Assembly (NCBI RefSeq): GCF_949628265.1
Contig: NC_088790.1
Location: forward strand, 32,926,545-32,990,544
Length of the DNA: 64,000 nt
Direction of reading: 5' to 3'
Source: Cloeon dipterum
Lineage: Eukaryota; Arthropoda; Insecta; Ephemeroptera; Baetidae
Part shown: piece by piece, positions 10,271 to 23,600 of the stretch
Layout: every line of letters starts with the position of its first letter
Position numbering within the stretch: the stretch's first letter is position 1
The notes under the pieces: generated by a model
Seen by the model: only the letters and a program-made list of their open reading frames with translations
Database searches by the model: none
Told to the model about the DNA's origin: nothing
Position numbers and translations under genes: made by a program

Positions 10271-13200
10271 GAAAATGAAAAAAATGAAAATCCACTCGTT
10301 TTTTCAACAAAATTGAGTTTTATTTTTGCATTTTTTACAATCGTGTTATGTACAGGTGGTGTCATCCAAGGCAGGTCAACTTCACAGCTGTCTCAAGTCC
10401 GAAGAAACATTTCCAGGATTTGACACGATCGACTTTGACTTTTCCAAATTGCGACTCTGACTGACAAAACTGACTGATTCCCCTTACTCCAATTTCCACT
10501 TAAAATCCAACTGGAATAATAAAATACTTAGCTTTGGTGTTTTTGTGTTGGCAGCGACTCGACGAAGCCTCAAAGCATGATGGTGGTGCGTCCGACGACG
10601 CTGCAGCCGAGTGGTCCGATAGCGGCCGTCTGAGGCGACAACTGACGGGCCTGCGCGGCCCCGTGTCCTGGCGTCCATCAAGTTAACTAAAAAAGTTGAG
10701 CAATTCTCCAGCTGCGCAGCTGCATTGTGAACCAATGCTGCTGCTGCGCACGCGCATTTCCATTTCAAAACAACCGCTTCAATTGATCTATTAAATCAAC
10801 CTCGATGCGAGAAAGAAAGAAAGAAGAAAGAGTCAGATTTGGTGCGAATGGACAAACATTTTTCAACACTCACATTCACTCACTCACTCGTCACTCACGC
10901 CGTGTAAAGAGAAATTAATGCTGTCCGTTGCTGTGGTGATATTTTCAAAACTTGATAGTCCAAAACGCTCATCTCTTTGTAAATACGTTGTCAAGGTCGC
11001 TTGCAGCCGCCGACGGTTGCCGTTATTTGACAGACGAACGAATGGAAAGAAGGAAGCAGACTTTTAGCAAACGCTTTCGTTTTCGGTTCTCAGACGAGAC
11101 ACACACGCAATAAAATAAATCTTTTAACGAGACGCGAACGAAGCAAAGACCGCGCGATCACTCACTTTTCACTCGCAATGTGGTTTCTAACATTCTCGAC
11201 GCAGACTTTTTAAACGTACTAAACTTGTCTTGCCAAATTTATCCAGTATATGCACCAAACAGCTGATTGTGGGTCGCCGCCAGAAGAAGCGAAGCCGGCC
11301 AAAACCACTCATTTGCGTTCGTAACAAGCCTGAGGCTCAATTAAAATTGCGCATGCGTCGAGTGTCGTGTTTCGTAGTTAAGCAGCGCGGCGACCAATCA
11401 GATGCGCCGGCTTTCGAGGCCCGCTAGCTAAAAAGAGGAGTGTAAGTTAAGGAGTAGTATAGTATCAGCTCTGAAGCCTTTGTCGCCTGCTAGTATCTAC
11501 TCTCCTTTCCTTTCACTCCTCTTAGAGCTCCTCTTTTTACGGTAAAGGCCTAGAGAGCCGGCGCATCTGATTTGTCGCCGCGCTGCTTTACTACGAAACA
11601 CGACACTCGACGCATGCGCAGTTTTAATTTAGCCTCAATTGTCCGTAACATTCGCATTGTATCATAAAAATAGGCGCTTATTTTACAAACGCAACGATCG
11701 GTTTTGGACGAATTGTGATGCACGTAGTCGCGGAAGAGTGGCAGAGAAGTCATTACTCACGCACTCACTCGCCAGCGTGCATTTGCGCGCTGGCTCTCAG
11801 CGTCTTTCAATGATAAAAAAACTCATGTTGACATCAAGTACTAACGAACGCGCAGACAAGCAAGTCGATGAAAAGAACGAAAGAAAAACTCTTACTCAGA
11901 CTACACAATGATAAATACATAGTGTGTATTTTTATGGTGCGCTCGCTCGACCGGTAAATAATAATAACAGGAGGGTGATTATGATTTTCGGTCTGGTCGA
12001 GAGGAAAAGAAATAATTAAAAATGATCTATAAAACGGCGCGCACTTCTTATGATGCGTAAATGTACGCTACTTACTTAAATCCGCAGCTTGGCGCGAAAT
12101 GCTAATCAAACTCGAGGAAATACTGCTTTTTTGCGAATAACCAACCAACCAACGAACGAACAAACTCGGCCGTTTCAGTACAGTATATTTATATACACAC
12201 ACTTACTCTCACTCACTCACTCACTGACTCACTCTCGGACACAAAACTCACACTCCATTGATAATCAGCAGCCGCTTTTTGTGCTAGAGGAAACGCTCTC
12301 GACTATGATATCGATAAATATTAAAACAAGTTGTAACAATCTTCGGAAGACAGAGAGACACAAGAGAATTAATTTCCATTCTAAAAATTGCACCTTTTAC
12401 GCGCAGCGCAGAGCTACAACAATTGTATCGATTCATTGACATGTACCCAGCATAAAGAAATACTGCAAGCCTTGAACCGACACCGCCTTTCATTTCCACC
12501 AAAACCCCTGAAAAAAGATTCAAATTCGAAATTTGTTTTACAAGGAACGAAACAGCAGCGCCTAGTGTAAATTCTAAAACGTGTTTTTTATTGCCAATAT
12601 TCGCAAATTTGGGATTTTCAACAATTTAGCACAGATTTTCACAGATTCCAGCTGGACTTTTCTTTCTTGCCGACGTTGTTTGCAGTTCGTTTTCAGTTAC
12701 TTAGGTTAGTTACGCGACGAATAATGTGAGAGTAAGGCCATGGCAACAAGGCATTCATTGTAGCTTCCTTAAACGTTACGTTGGACAATCGTAATCAAAA
12801 TCAAGATCAAGACAAGTTTAGAGTAAATTGCAAACAGGCACACAATAGACAGACTACTCGAACCAACAAACTCACAGTCTGCTGCGATGTTAATCAATCG
12901 GATGATATAATAGCGAATTAAAATTAAAAGTGATCTAGACGAGAGACAGACGCGCAGACGCACTCTTCTTTCCTCCTCCTTCGCCTCCTCCATAAATATG
13001 TGTATGTACAGACAAAAGCTTTACAAATGCGTAAACGTAAAAAGAGACACGACAGAGACAGAGATAGAGAGAGAGAGAGTTAATAAAAATTTATCACATT
13101 TTGAATTTTTGTTACAAATTTTAAATAGTTGAAACACAGCCCGATCATAGTCGCAACAATTTCGGTTGTCGTCACATCAAATTTGGGCTCGAGATTTCGT

Positions 13201-13651
13201 TTTTGCCCCGTCCGAGAACAAATGAATGAGGAGAAAGAACCAACGACTGACACAATTACATAATGTAGTTCAATGTGCTTATCGTATTAACTGCGCAACA
13301 ATAATGTGTGTGTTTGTGATATAATTAACGTGTTGGAGCACCCCATCCTCCTTTAATTAAGCAAAAAATATCAACAATTTGACCTAGAAAGTTTCTATCA
13401 CTAAAAATCATATAAAAAATAAAATATGTATATCCTTTTGATGACTATTCAGAAATTTAAGTACGAATCGATAGTAAATAATAAGAGAGTGCTCCGTTGA
13501 GTGTGTGTGTGTGTGTGGCTAAAATCTGTTAATGAATACGGCTAGTGTATTTGATAATCATCTACTTAGTGGTTGTGTTGTGTATTGAGTGGGAAAAGAA
13601 TCGACACCGGCTGAGAAAAAAAGAGGGACTGACTGTTTGTTGAGTGAGAGA
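10271..13651. other. Spacer / possible trx 3' UTR, AT-rich with one foldback element
   Basis: No coding exon recognised. The minus strand immediately below 13651 should contain the trx 3' UTR; several minus-strand AATAAA-like sites occur (for example around 12585 and 13081), but I cannot choose between them. Simple-sequence tracts include ACTC/CTCACT runs near 10871-10900 and 12205-12235, GAGA near 13060-13079 and GT at 13500-13516. The foldback at 11310-11684 is listed separately. Confidence 0.5.
11310..11684. repeat. GCGCATGCG foldback MITE, copy 1
   Basis: Long inverted arms: about 11329-11420 (GAGGCTCAATTAAAATTGCGCATGCGTC...) pairs with about 11555-11641, with few mismatches. The right end continues to ATCATAAAAATAGG at 11684. 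The loop (GTGTAAGTTAAGGAGTAGTA...TCGCCTGCTAGTATCTACTC) is shared with the copy at 36464-36937, showing a mobile family. The left terminus is eroded relative to that copy. Confidence 0.9.
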
Positions 13652-14656
13652 CTAGTTGAGATACTTTCTACATCTTCTCGAACCACACGTGCACGGGATC
13701 TTGTCCTCCTCGAAGGGGAACTTGTAGTCGTACGTCAGCTCTTCGCCAGGCACGATCCGCCGCAGCGCGAAGATCAGAATGTGCTTCTTTCCCAGCACGT
13801 CCACCACTTTAGAGTAGCAGTTTGGCTGCAAAACAAAGTTATTCAACGATATTAGGCATTAAAAACGTCAGTGAATGCCTTTTCCCGCCAAAAAAAGGGT
13901 TAGAATTTTCTCTTGGTGGCAGAAATTCTTAGTTAGAAAAATCCTCAACGCTTATTGGCCGACTGTAATCAGCTACTAGCAACAGCTCATTGTTATTGTA
14001 AATTGCGTTCTGTCATGCGCGTACGTCGACCAATAAGCGTTGAGGATTCTTAAAGCTATCTCCGATTTGAGTGTTTTCTTTCACTTAATTTGTTTTTGTG
14101 CATTTCAATCGATAAAATAACTCTTTCACTGCAAGCGGCACAAATAATATTAAATCGGTTTTCCGCCGATCAGTAGCAGAATGGTGAGTTATTTATGACA
14201 AAAAAGTATTTTATGATGAGGTGCTCTCGGCGGGAAAATGATTTTATCGAGGATTATTTACAATGAAAATAGTTTGAAATACCTCGCAACTGTGGTTGAT
14301 GAACCTGGCGGCGTTGCCCTTCATGGTGGCGTCGACGACCGTGTCGTCATCGATTCTGAACATGTAACAGCCGATTTCCTTTGACTCGTAGATTTTCTCC
14401 CTCCGATCCGTGTGGATCGAACGGATGACCTGCCATTCGAAACAGCCATTAGACACCATTCTTCTGCCTTTCAAAAAGAGGAAAACACACCTCTCCCGCG
14501 TACTCGATGACCATCTCAGTGGGCTCGAGTTCCCTGATGCAGAAGAGGCCGCGGCCGTGGATCAGCGAGCGGAACACGCCCACTTTCACCCTGGCGTTGT
14601 TCTTCAGCTGCCGGAAGCGCATTGCCATCGGAAGGTTGCTGCTCGACTTGCTCCTG
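13652..14656 (-). other. trx: trx exons 18-20: SET and post-SET domains
   Basis: Catalytic core in three exons, with introns of 61 nt (14430-14490) and 457 nt (13826-14282). Visible motifs: [33 protein letters not shown], the cofactor-site [23 protein letters not shown] and post-[16 protein letters not shown], ending at the stop TAG. All invariant residues I can place are present, so the enzyme should be active. Confidence 0.95.
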
Positions 14657-17600
14657 CTGTGAAATTCGGGGCAGAAAATTAACTGATTTGAGAATTAAAT
14701 TCAGTGAACTCACATTGGCTGCTCAAAGTCGTCAGCAGGCATGGTCGGCGGTTTTCGGTGCTCGGACGCCAGCCAGCCGAACATGTCGTACGGGTGGCGG
14801 CCTTTGTAGGGCTCGGTGCGCACGCACCCTGACAGGTTCAGCTTCGGCTCGGTCGCCGCCAGCTTCTTCGCCTTCTTTTTCGACACGTTGTGCAGTTTCA
14901 ACGTGTACTCGGGGCACCTGAGGGCCGTAAAGTTTAATTTCGACCTTGCGAAGGTCATTTTTGGCACTTACTTGACGACGCCAGGAAGCTGCTCGATGAG
15001 GAACTTGACCGGGTCCTGTCCGAGGCCGGTCATCTGCTGTCCGGAGAGGCTGAAGGGGTTGTAGGGGAGGGGCGTGAGGTTGAAGGCCTTGCGGGCCGTC
15101 TGCACCGCCTCGAAGATGTTGTGCCACGCCTGCGACACGTTGTGCGCCGTCGTGACGAAGCCGTCGGCGCTCTGGATCTTGAACCTGATGCCCGTCTTGT
15201 CGTCCGGCTCAGCCTCCTTCTTCACGGACACCGCGCTCGGTGTCTGGCAGCGCGACGTCTGCGTGCCGACGCTCGCGCTCGCCGTGATCTTCACCACCAT
15301 CGTCTCGCAAATTTGCTTCTCCTGCAGGGCGGTCCGCGGCGGAGGCGGCTGCGCCGGCGCGGGCAGCAGGGGCTGCTTCGAGGGCGGCGTGGCGGCCGCC
15401 GAGACGGCGGTGGCCGCCGCCTTGACGGGCGGCGGCGCCTCCACGTAGGAGCGCGTGGCCGTCTTGATCTGGGCCGGCGGCGGCCGCTGGACGAGCGGCG
15501 GCCGCCGGTAGGCGGCCAGCGGAGGCAGGACGGCGGGCGGGGGCGGCAGCAGGGGCCGCTGGTAGTAGGCCTGCGGGGGCGGCGGCGCCGAGAGCGGCTG
15601 AGGAGGCGGCTGCGGCGCCGCCAGCTGGCTCAGCGAGAGCAGCGGCGGCGTCGGGCTCATCAGCTGGAGCGCGGGACTCGGCTCCTGCTTGATCTGCAGG
15701 TCGGGCGTGAACGACGGCGCCATGAACGGGTCCTTGAGCTCGTGGTGCTGGTGTTGGTGCTGGTGCTGGCCCAAACCCATGCTCGGCAGCACGAACGGCG
15801 CGTGCGAGTGGCCCAGACCCAACGACGACGCACTGCAACCATCAAAATATACAATTAAATCTGTTGCAACTGCAATAAACTCGATTTTAAACAAACTTAA
15901 TAATTTTAATATCTTTTTTATCTTTTGGCTAAGGTGTAAAAAATTAATTTAAAAATTTAGCGGTTTTATTTGGTCATTTAAACAAGATGAGAATTTAAAA
16001 AAAATACATGCTATTGGTAGAACGTTTTCCTTCACCTCTAGCCAAATTCAGCAGATTCTAAATAATCTAAAATACGAAATTTGTAGAGTTAAGAATTATT
16101 ATCACTAGTTTGCCGAACGTCCTTTTTCCCCGCCAAAATAACATGTGTGTTAAATGCGCATTGTAGATCGCTTACTATTCAGCTTCCGATGAGCGGAACG
16201 CCGATTGTTTGCTCTCTTTTAGCAGCTAAAGAGTCGATCAATGGATTTATAATCGCAGTAAAATATTAAAAATTTATTTAAACTTATTTGACTGCGAAAG
16301 AAAGCGAGAACATTGGGAAAAAGCAGCAAAAATTCTTTGATTGAAGAATTCTCAACGCTGATTGGCTTACGCAAAACGCATGTCCACAGATCACGGGGTT
16401 AGCTAGCATTAGCAACAGCTCACTAAGAATTTGCGTCGCGTGCAGCCAATCAGCGTCGAGGATTCCTCCCAGCTAATAATTCTTTTGCTGCTTTTTCCCC
16501 ATTTTGTTGTTTTTGTTCGCAGTTAAATCGGTTTAAATCAACTTTAAATGTTTTTCCGCGATTTTAAATCGATTGACCAACATTTTAACTGCGAGTTTAG
16601 ACCAACCAATAAGGTTTGCCCTCAAAGGTAGCGGAATGGTGAGTGATTTACCAGAGGTTTTTTTACAATGGGATTCTTTCTGAGAGAAATAGCGTTCAGA
16701 AGGACGATTTTCTCTTATTAAACATTAATGTGACGTTTACGAGTAAATTTTTAAAAATGCTTGGCCGCTGGTTTTTTGTAGTGGCCCTCCTTAATTAAAA
16801 TATTTGAATAATCAAGAGCAGAAATAAAGAGACATATTTATAATGAGATTTAATTGACGTACTTGGTGAGGAAGAGTCCGTTGGGCGTGTTGACAAGTTG
16901 CGGTTGTTGGTCGAGGAAGGTCATGTGGTTTTGCATGAGCGGCGCCTGCGTGACGAAGGCGGCGCCGCCGCCGGCGGTGTAGACGACGTTTCCGTAGGCC
17001 TGCGGCAGGATGATGGAGCTGGTGGGCTCCGGCTCGGCGCTCGGCACGCACACTAAATTCTGCTGGCCGTCCGGCCCGTTCACCAGCAGGAAATTCTGCT
17101 TGGCCGGCTGCGGGGGCGGCGGCGGCGCCACGTTGATGTAGTACACGGTCGGCGGCGCCATGTAGATCGGCGCCGCGTTCTGCCCCAGCACGATCTGCGG
17201 CGTCGCCTCCTGGTGGTGGTACAGCTGAGGCGCGAAATTCGTCTTTTCCGACACGCTCGGCTGCTGGTATTGCACCTGACAATTCGCCATTTTTGTTTAT
17301 TTATTTATTTTAAATAGATCAGAGGCAAACACGAGCTATGAATAAATTCGCAAGATTTTAAAATAAAATAAAATAAAATTGGAGATCTTTGGCTTTTAAA
17401 ATTCGATTTGCGACTGACCTGGTGCTGCATGGAATGGTGCTGGTGGTGGACGTGCTGCTGTTGGTGCTGCGGCGGCGGTTGCGAGTCCGAGGGCTTGGCG
17501 GCCAGCTTGACGGCCCGCCGCACCGCGCGCGACTCTCTTTTCCGCTTTTGATTCTTGTCCGGACTCTGCATGACGACCAGCTTGGTCTTGACCACCACCG

Positions 17601-20600
17601 TGCCGAACTTGGCAGTCTTGGCGCTGACCCGAGACGTCGTCGGACTCTCGCTCGACTCGTCACTCGACTCGCTGCTCACCTCCGTGCACGACGGCAGGTG
17701 TTTGTCGTAACTCGCCTGCCAAATCGCCAACAAATCACGCAAAAAAATTAAAACCCGAGATATTCTTATTTTTTAGGATGACGAGAGGCCAGGTAAACTG
17801 CAATTTCAGCAAACCTGGCAATTTATACACCTTTAAATCAGGACGGTGCCCAAATTAAAATTAGTAAAATAAAAAACACCCAGCAAGAATTTCCAGAATT
17901 TATTAAAAAATTGTTTTAAATTATTCTGAGGTCAATATAAATTATAATAAAAGAAAAAAGCAGGACTGACCTTTGTTCTGTAGGTGCGTTTGCAGGACTT
18001 GCACTTGACGGGGCCCTCGTCCGAGTCGCCGACGCCGCGAAGGGACGTTTCAACCTCAACGTTGACCTCAGCGTCGTCAGGCTTGCTCGATTCTTCGGAA
18101 TCGCTCGAGCTGTCGTCGGCGCCGTCAAGTTGGGACAGCCGCGGCGCCGGCCGCATCATTTTCGCGGCCAATTCGTCGTCGGCGCCGCAGCCAAAGGGCC
18201 TGGGGCGCTTGCGCGAGCGAACCTCGTGTTCTACCTGGTCCAAAAGCAGGTCGACCACCTCGCGGATTGGGTTTTCCTCGCCGTCCGACGCTTCTTCCTT
18301 GCTCAGGTCGTCTGCCAGCAGTTTGGTGAAAATGTCTTGCATGGATATGCCTTCGAGAAGCTCGTTGTTCAGGTCTTGGAAGATGGTTTCCTTCAGGTCT
18401 GGAGGCAGCAGCAGGTCGTCCGCGTTGTCCTTGCCGTTCAGTTCGTTGTCTCGCGACAGCTGCAATTTTTTGTTAGCAAAAAAAAAGCAAAAATACTAGA
18501 TTAAAAACGTACATCGATGAGTTCCTGCTGTTGGATGTGCCTGAGCACCCTGAGGTTTTTCTCCATGACCTCTGCCGGTGCTCCGTGGGCGCCGTGCTCG
18601 ACGGTGAGGTTGATGTCCCTGGCCAGCGCCTCGTCGACCGTCGTCTCCACCTCCAGCTCTGTCACGATCACGTATTCGACGATCTTCCACGGCTCCTTGG
18701 TCGACCAGAAGAGCCGCTTGGCCACGAAGCCGTGCGGCACCAGCACGTCGCGCGTCTCGTCGTGGCACACGCTCGAACTGATCACGCCCAATCGCTCCAC
18801 TCTAAATGCAGAATTAAAAATAGGTCTCTCAGAGGGTTTAGGGACTGACCTGAGCGAGCCGATGGTCATCTGGACGCAGACAGGGTCGGCGTAGCGCTTC
18901 TTGCTTCGCGCAGGCTCCACCTTGAGCTTCCTCGGCAGCGGAAAATCGAGCTCATCGTCGAAAGAGTCGTCGAGCGAGTCGTCCAGCTCGGCGAGCATTC
19001 GGCGCTGCTGTCCGTGTTCTGCGCAGTAGAGGGCCATCTCGGCGTGGTCGAGGAAGATCGGCCGGCCGAGCTTGAGTTGCGCCAGCACGCACGGCCAGTG
19101 GTACGAGTTGTGGCACGCGGCGCCGTGGCAGCAGCCGACCGTGGCGCCGCGCTCACCGCACTCGGCGCACCGCGTCCGCGGCGCCCGCGACAAGGCGCCG
19201 CCGGGCGGCGCCACGCAGTGCAGCACCCCGGCGCGGTCCTCGTACACCTCCGAGCTCCACAGGGCGCAGTTGGCGTGCACCCAGTCGAGCGGCGGCGCGC
19301 TCCCGGTGTGCAGAAGCCGCTCGCCGCCCTCGCCGCCCGACGCGTCGCCGCACCCGTGGCACAGCGCGCACACCCGATTGTCCTTGAACGCCGCCGTGTA
19401 CAGCTGGCTCAGGCTCTTCTTTTCGCCCTTACTGCAAACACATTCATAATTTCTAATTTAATAAAAAAATTTATATATTAAAAAAATGTATTAAAATAAT
19501 TATCGCATCCCTAAACCAAATTAAATCAAAGTAGCAAGACAAAATAATTGCAAAAGTAACGCTTTTAAGTGGAACGAAACTGATTTTTTTATTTAAAAAA
19601 ATTTATACGCCTAACCGACCAATTTTTACATTTACTTGTGACCAAATGTGCCTCAAAATACAATTTTTCGAATTTTACTGGCTGAGCAAAGAAAATTAAT
19701 TGCTTCCGAGGTGAGAAAAATTATTTAAATTGAATAGTGAAAAGATAAAAAATATTACTTTAGAGTCTTGAGTTAATTTTTATTTTTTTTTTTTAAATCA
19801 ATTAATTAAATTGAATAAATTTCAAAAGGAGTCCTCATTAAAATTCAGCAGTTGATAGAAGCGTCAAAAAATGCCGATGTTCGGAAAGCGGATTAAATCT
19901 CTAGTTTTTTTCTAGTGATCAAATTTTTTTCCAATTTACTATGTTCGCTCAAAATTTGTCTGAAAATTTAAACTGGCAGTTATAGAACCTTTAAATTTTT
20001 TTAAGCGAATTAAATTCCCAAAATGAAGTTAATTTATTTGAGAATCATCTCAGAAAAATATTTTTCATTTATATAATTTCTATCAAAGACTTACGTAACA
20101 AAGAAAATTTAATTAATTTTTCAGGGAAATTCACTATGTTATTCCTGTTTAAATGCACATTAGAACCGAAAATTAAAATAATTGAGACTTACCCATCGGC
20201 AGGAGGTTTCGCCTTGTCTGTGGGCGTCTTGGCCGTCTTGCTCTCCGGCTCGACGGTTCCGGCTTTGAACCAGGGGAAATTTTCTGCGAGCAGCTGTGCG
20301 TAGGTGTCGAGGACGGAGTCGTGCTTCTGTCTGAGCACCTCGTGGCGCAGCTCGGCGTCGAAGGCGGCGAGGCTGTCGTAGGTGCCGAGACTGGCCTTGC
20401 GCAGCACCAGCGAGAGCGCCTTCACGTCGATCTCTGCTTTTTTGGTCTCGGACGGCTTCGAGTGGCCCGTCGCGGCATTTTCGTCGTCCAGTTCTATGAA
20501 CACCTTTTTCTCCTTTTCCTCCTCCTCTGCGATTGCCGAGGTGGAAGGCTCGGCTTTGGGCGGCGTGCTCATTTTGCTCGGCGTGGCGTCGTAGTTCGCG

Positions 20601-23600
20601 TTTTTGTCCGGCTGCGGCGGCGTCTGCGGCACCGCCACCTCCATCGGAGGCGGCGTCGTCGTCGGCGGCGGCGGCTTGCTCTCGGCGGGCAGGGCGCACT
20701 TGCGCAAATGCACCGAGCACTCCTTGATGTTGTACGCCTCGCGGATCTGCTTCAGCTTGAGCGTCTGCGTCGCCTTGGCCTTCTGCTTGACGCAGTCGGT
20801 CAGACGCACCACCAGCTGCGGCAAGTTGCCCTCTTCAAAGTCCAGTTTCATCTTGGCCGCCTCCACCTGCGGCTCCCGCTTTATCTGCTCCACCGGCATC
20901 AGCTCCTTTTCGTCCTTTACCTGAGCAACAATCCAAATTTTTATTTTATGACCATTCTGACCTTTTAAAAATTAATTTCAAATATTTTACCAAAAATCTG
21001 GTTTTAAAGGGAAATTTTTCGAATTTCCAGTGATTTTCACGCCCCCATTTCATGTTTTTTAAGACACGCGCTTTACATAAGTCGTGCAAAAATTTTTGAA
21101 ATTTATTCAAAATATGCGTGACGTGAATTCAGCGATTTGTTGGATTGCGTGGTTGGATCGGCGCTACACGGTTCCGAAAAACCCAGCGGGCTTCGTTAAA
21201 CTGTTCCCATCTTTAAAATACATTTTTAAAAAAGATTGCGGTAATTTTGAACAGGGGCGAGGCTAAAAAACATGAAAAGGGCACGGGAAAATCAAATATT
21301 TTCCTTTAAAAAACTTATTTTGGGGTAAAAACTATTAAAATAATTTTATTTTCAACCGGGCTTAACCAGTTAGGCCTGAGACAACTTTGTTTTTGTTTTC
21401 GTCACCGTCAAATAATTTTTTGATCAATTGGCGTCTTGAAATTTAGAAGGTTTTACGCTAAATTAAATGAAAAACCCAAAAACCCGATTGTAACCGGGTC
21501 AATAAAACTCTGTACTTCGTCCAGATGAGCATTCTAACCTTTTAAAATTAATTTTAATTATTTTTACCCAAAAATCCGATTTTAAAAGGTAAATTTTCAC
21601 ATTTCCGTGATTTTCACGCCCCTTTTAAAAATAGCCGCAATATTCTTAATTTATTATTTTTTTTTTTTTTAATTTGCGTGACGTGAATTAATCGATTTAT
21701 CGGATTGCGGCTCTCTTTAAGCCGAGCTGCAGCAAAAATGGAGTTACCTTGATTTTGGGCTCGTCCTTTTTCTCCTCTTTCTTTTCGTCCTTTTTCTCCT
21801 CTTTCTTTTCGTCCTTTTTCTCCTCCTTCGGTTGGAGCGCTGGCGGCGCGGGCTCAGCGTCAGTCTTGTCTTCTTGCTTGGCCTCTTTGGCCTTTTGCAC
21901 TTGGGGCTCCGTTTCCTTTTCTATTTCCTTTTCTTTTTCCTTTTCCTTCTGCTGCTCGGCCTCCAGATTGACCCTTTTGTTGGGCGACAGCTTGACGCTC
22001 TGCTGTTTGGCCAGGCTGGTCACCACGTTCATGATTCCGTTGCGCATTTCGTTGTCGACCGCCTGCGACCAGAGCGGCGGCACTTCCGGCGTGCAGTTCT
22101 TGCAGTGGAACTCGATCGACTCGGGCAGGATGCTCAGGATTTGGTACTTTTCGTCCGAGATGCCTTCGCAGCTCGCGTGCACCCAGCTCAAACACTCGGC
22201 GCACTCCACCATCTGCGAATGGTTCGCCATTTTTTAAAGAGTTTCGCGAATCTGGGCCGAAACTAACCTTTGTATCGTAGTCGTCATCTTTGTAGCACTG
22301 CTGACAGTGAGGGCAAAAATTCCCTTTCAGTCTAAGTTTGTAGCACGGCGGGCAAAACGAGGCGTTCCCTGCCGATTTCATGTTCGGAACGGCCAGCCCG
22401 CAGCTTCGGCAAATGTTGCACGCCGGACATTCCTGCAAATTAATTGTATTTAAGGATAAATAATTGAATTTGGTAAATAGGCGTACCCAGGGTCTCCCAG
22501 CGGCGGGTTTCTCGGCGAGGCAAGCTTTGTGGAAGGGCAGAGCGCACTTTTGACAGCGCGCCAGGTCCAAGTGGTTCATGGTCGGCTTCTCGCACGAGCC
22601 GCACAACTCGCAACGCTCGCAAACCCACATTTTGTTCAGCTGCGGATTGGTCTTCAGGCAGAAAATGTGGTACGGCTCACAGCACATAGCGCAGAATAGT
22701 AACTGGGGCGAAAAAAATTAATTTTTGTTTTAAATTAAATTAAAAAGACGGACCTCTTCCTTTCCGGCACTTCCGCAGAGGACGCAGAGGGCCGGCGGCA
22801 GGTTGGAAGTGCCGACGGCGCTCATCACGGGCACGCCGGTCGCCTCGGTCGCTTCAAAGTCGACGCAGATCCAGCCTGCAGGCGGTTCGGCCTTGGTCGG
22901 CGCGGCCGCCGGCAGGCCGAGCAGCTCGGGCGGCAGCGTCGACGCGGCAGGCGACGCTGCGCTCGCCGCCGCTGGCGCTGCCTTCTCCTGCTGCAGCCAA
23001 ACAGTTTAATATTTTTAATTAATTTAAGGAGTTGTTACGAACCGGCACTTCGACCATGGTCTTGGGAGCAGCCTTTTTCTCTTTGTGTTTGGCCTCGGAG
23101 GCAGCGTATTTCTTGAAGATGTCGAGGGTGGGCGCGCCCGGGAAGGTGGCCTGCGGCTGTCCGAGCACCACGCACGCCCGCCGGCACACGTGCTTTATCC
23201 GCGGGCCCTTCACGTGCGACTTTTGCCGCTTCGGCTTCTCCGTCTCCACCGGCTGCAGCTGCTGTTGCTGCTTCTTGGACGTCTCTAAACGCATCAATTC
23301 ACGGTTGATAAATCCCGACGGAAAGAAAGACCAAAGCAAAAACAACCTTTGATTTTGCTGTTGTTTGCCGTCTTGGCCGCTTTTTTCATCAGCGCCCGCG
23401 CAGCCATCTGCGTCTGGTTCAGAACGTTGTCCGACCAGCCTCGCAAAGGATCCTTTTTCACTGGATTTCTGCAAAAACAAGAGAAAAAGGATTTAATAAA
23501 ATCGGCACTCATTCAATCAGGGTTTTTCATTTTGTCCAGGCTAAAAAATCCAATAAAACTCACTATTTAACCCAAGGCTCCAATATTTTCAGAGAAAAAA

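Larger units (their letters stand above)
17419..18459 (-). other. trx: trx exons 13-14: taspase region and a C2HC zinc finger assembled across an intron
   Basis: Exon 13 ends [12 protein letters not shown] and exon 14 begins [10 protein letters not shown]. Joined, they give C1450-x2-C1453-x12-H1466-x3-C1470, a C2HC finger split by the intron at 17716-17970. Exon 14 then encodes an Arg/Lys-rich stretch and an HQ-rich tail. The finger pattern is direct; its role is unknown to me. Confidence 0.7.

Noticed and set aside
15121-15858. 245-codon plus-strand open frame
   Set aside because: It is the antisense of trx exon 16; its Arg/Leu-rich translation is a shadow of the GC-rich coding strand.
22213-22230. 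MANHSQ start upstream of trx exon 9, and similar local ATG starts at other trx exons
   Set aside because: These ATGs lie in intron sequence before the acceptors; the exons join in phase with their upstream exons, so no internal start is needed.
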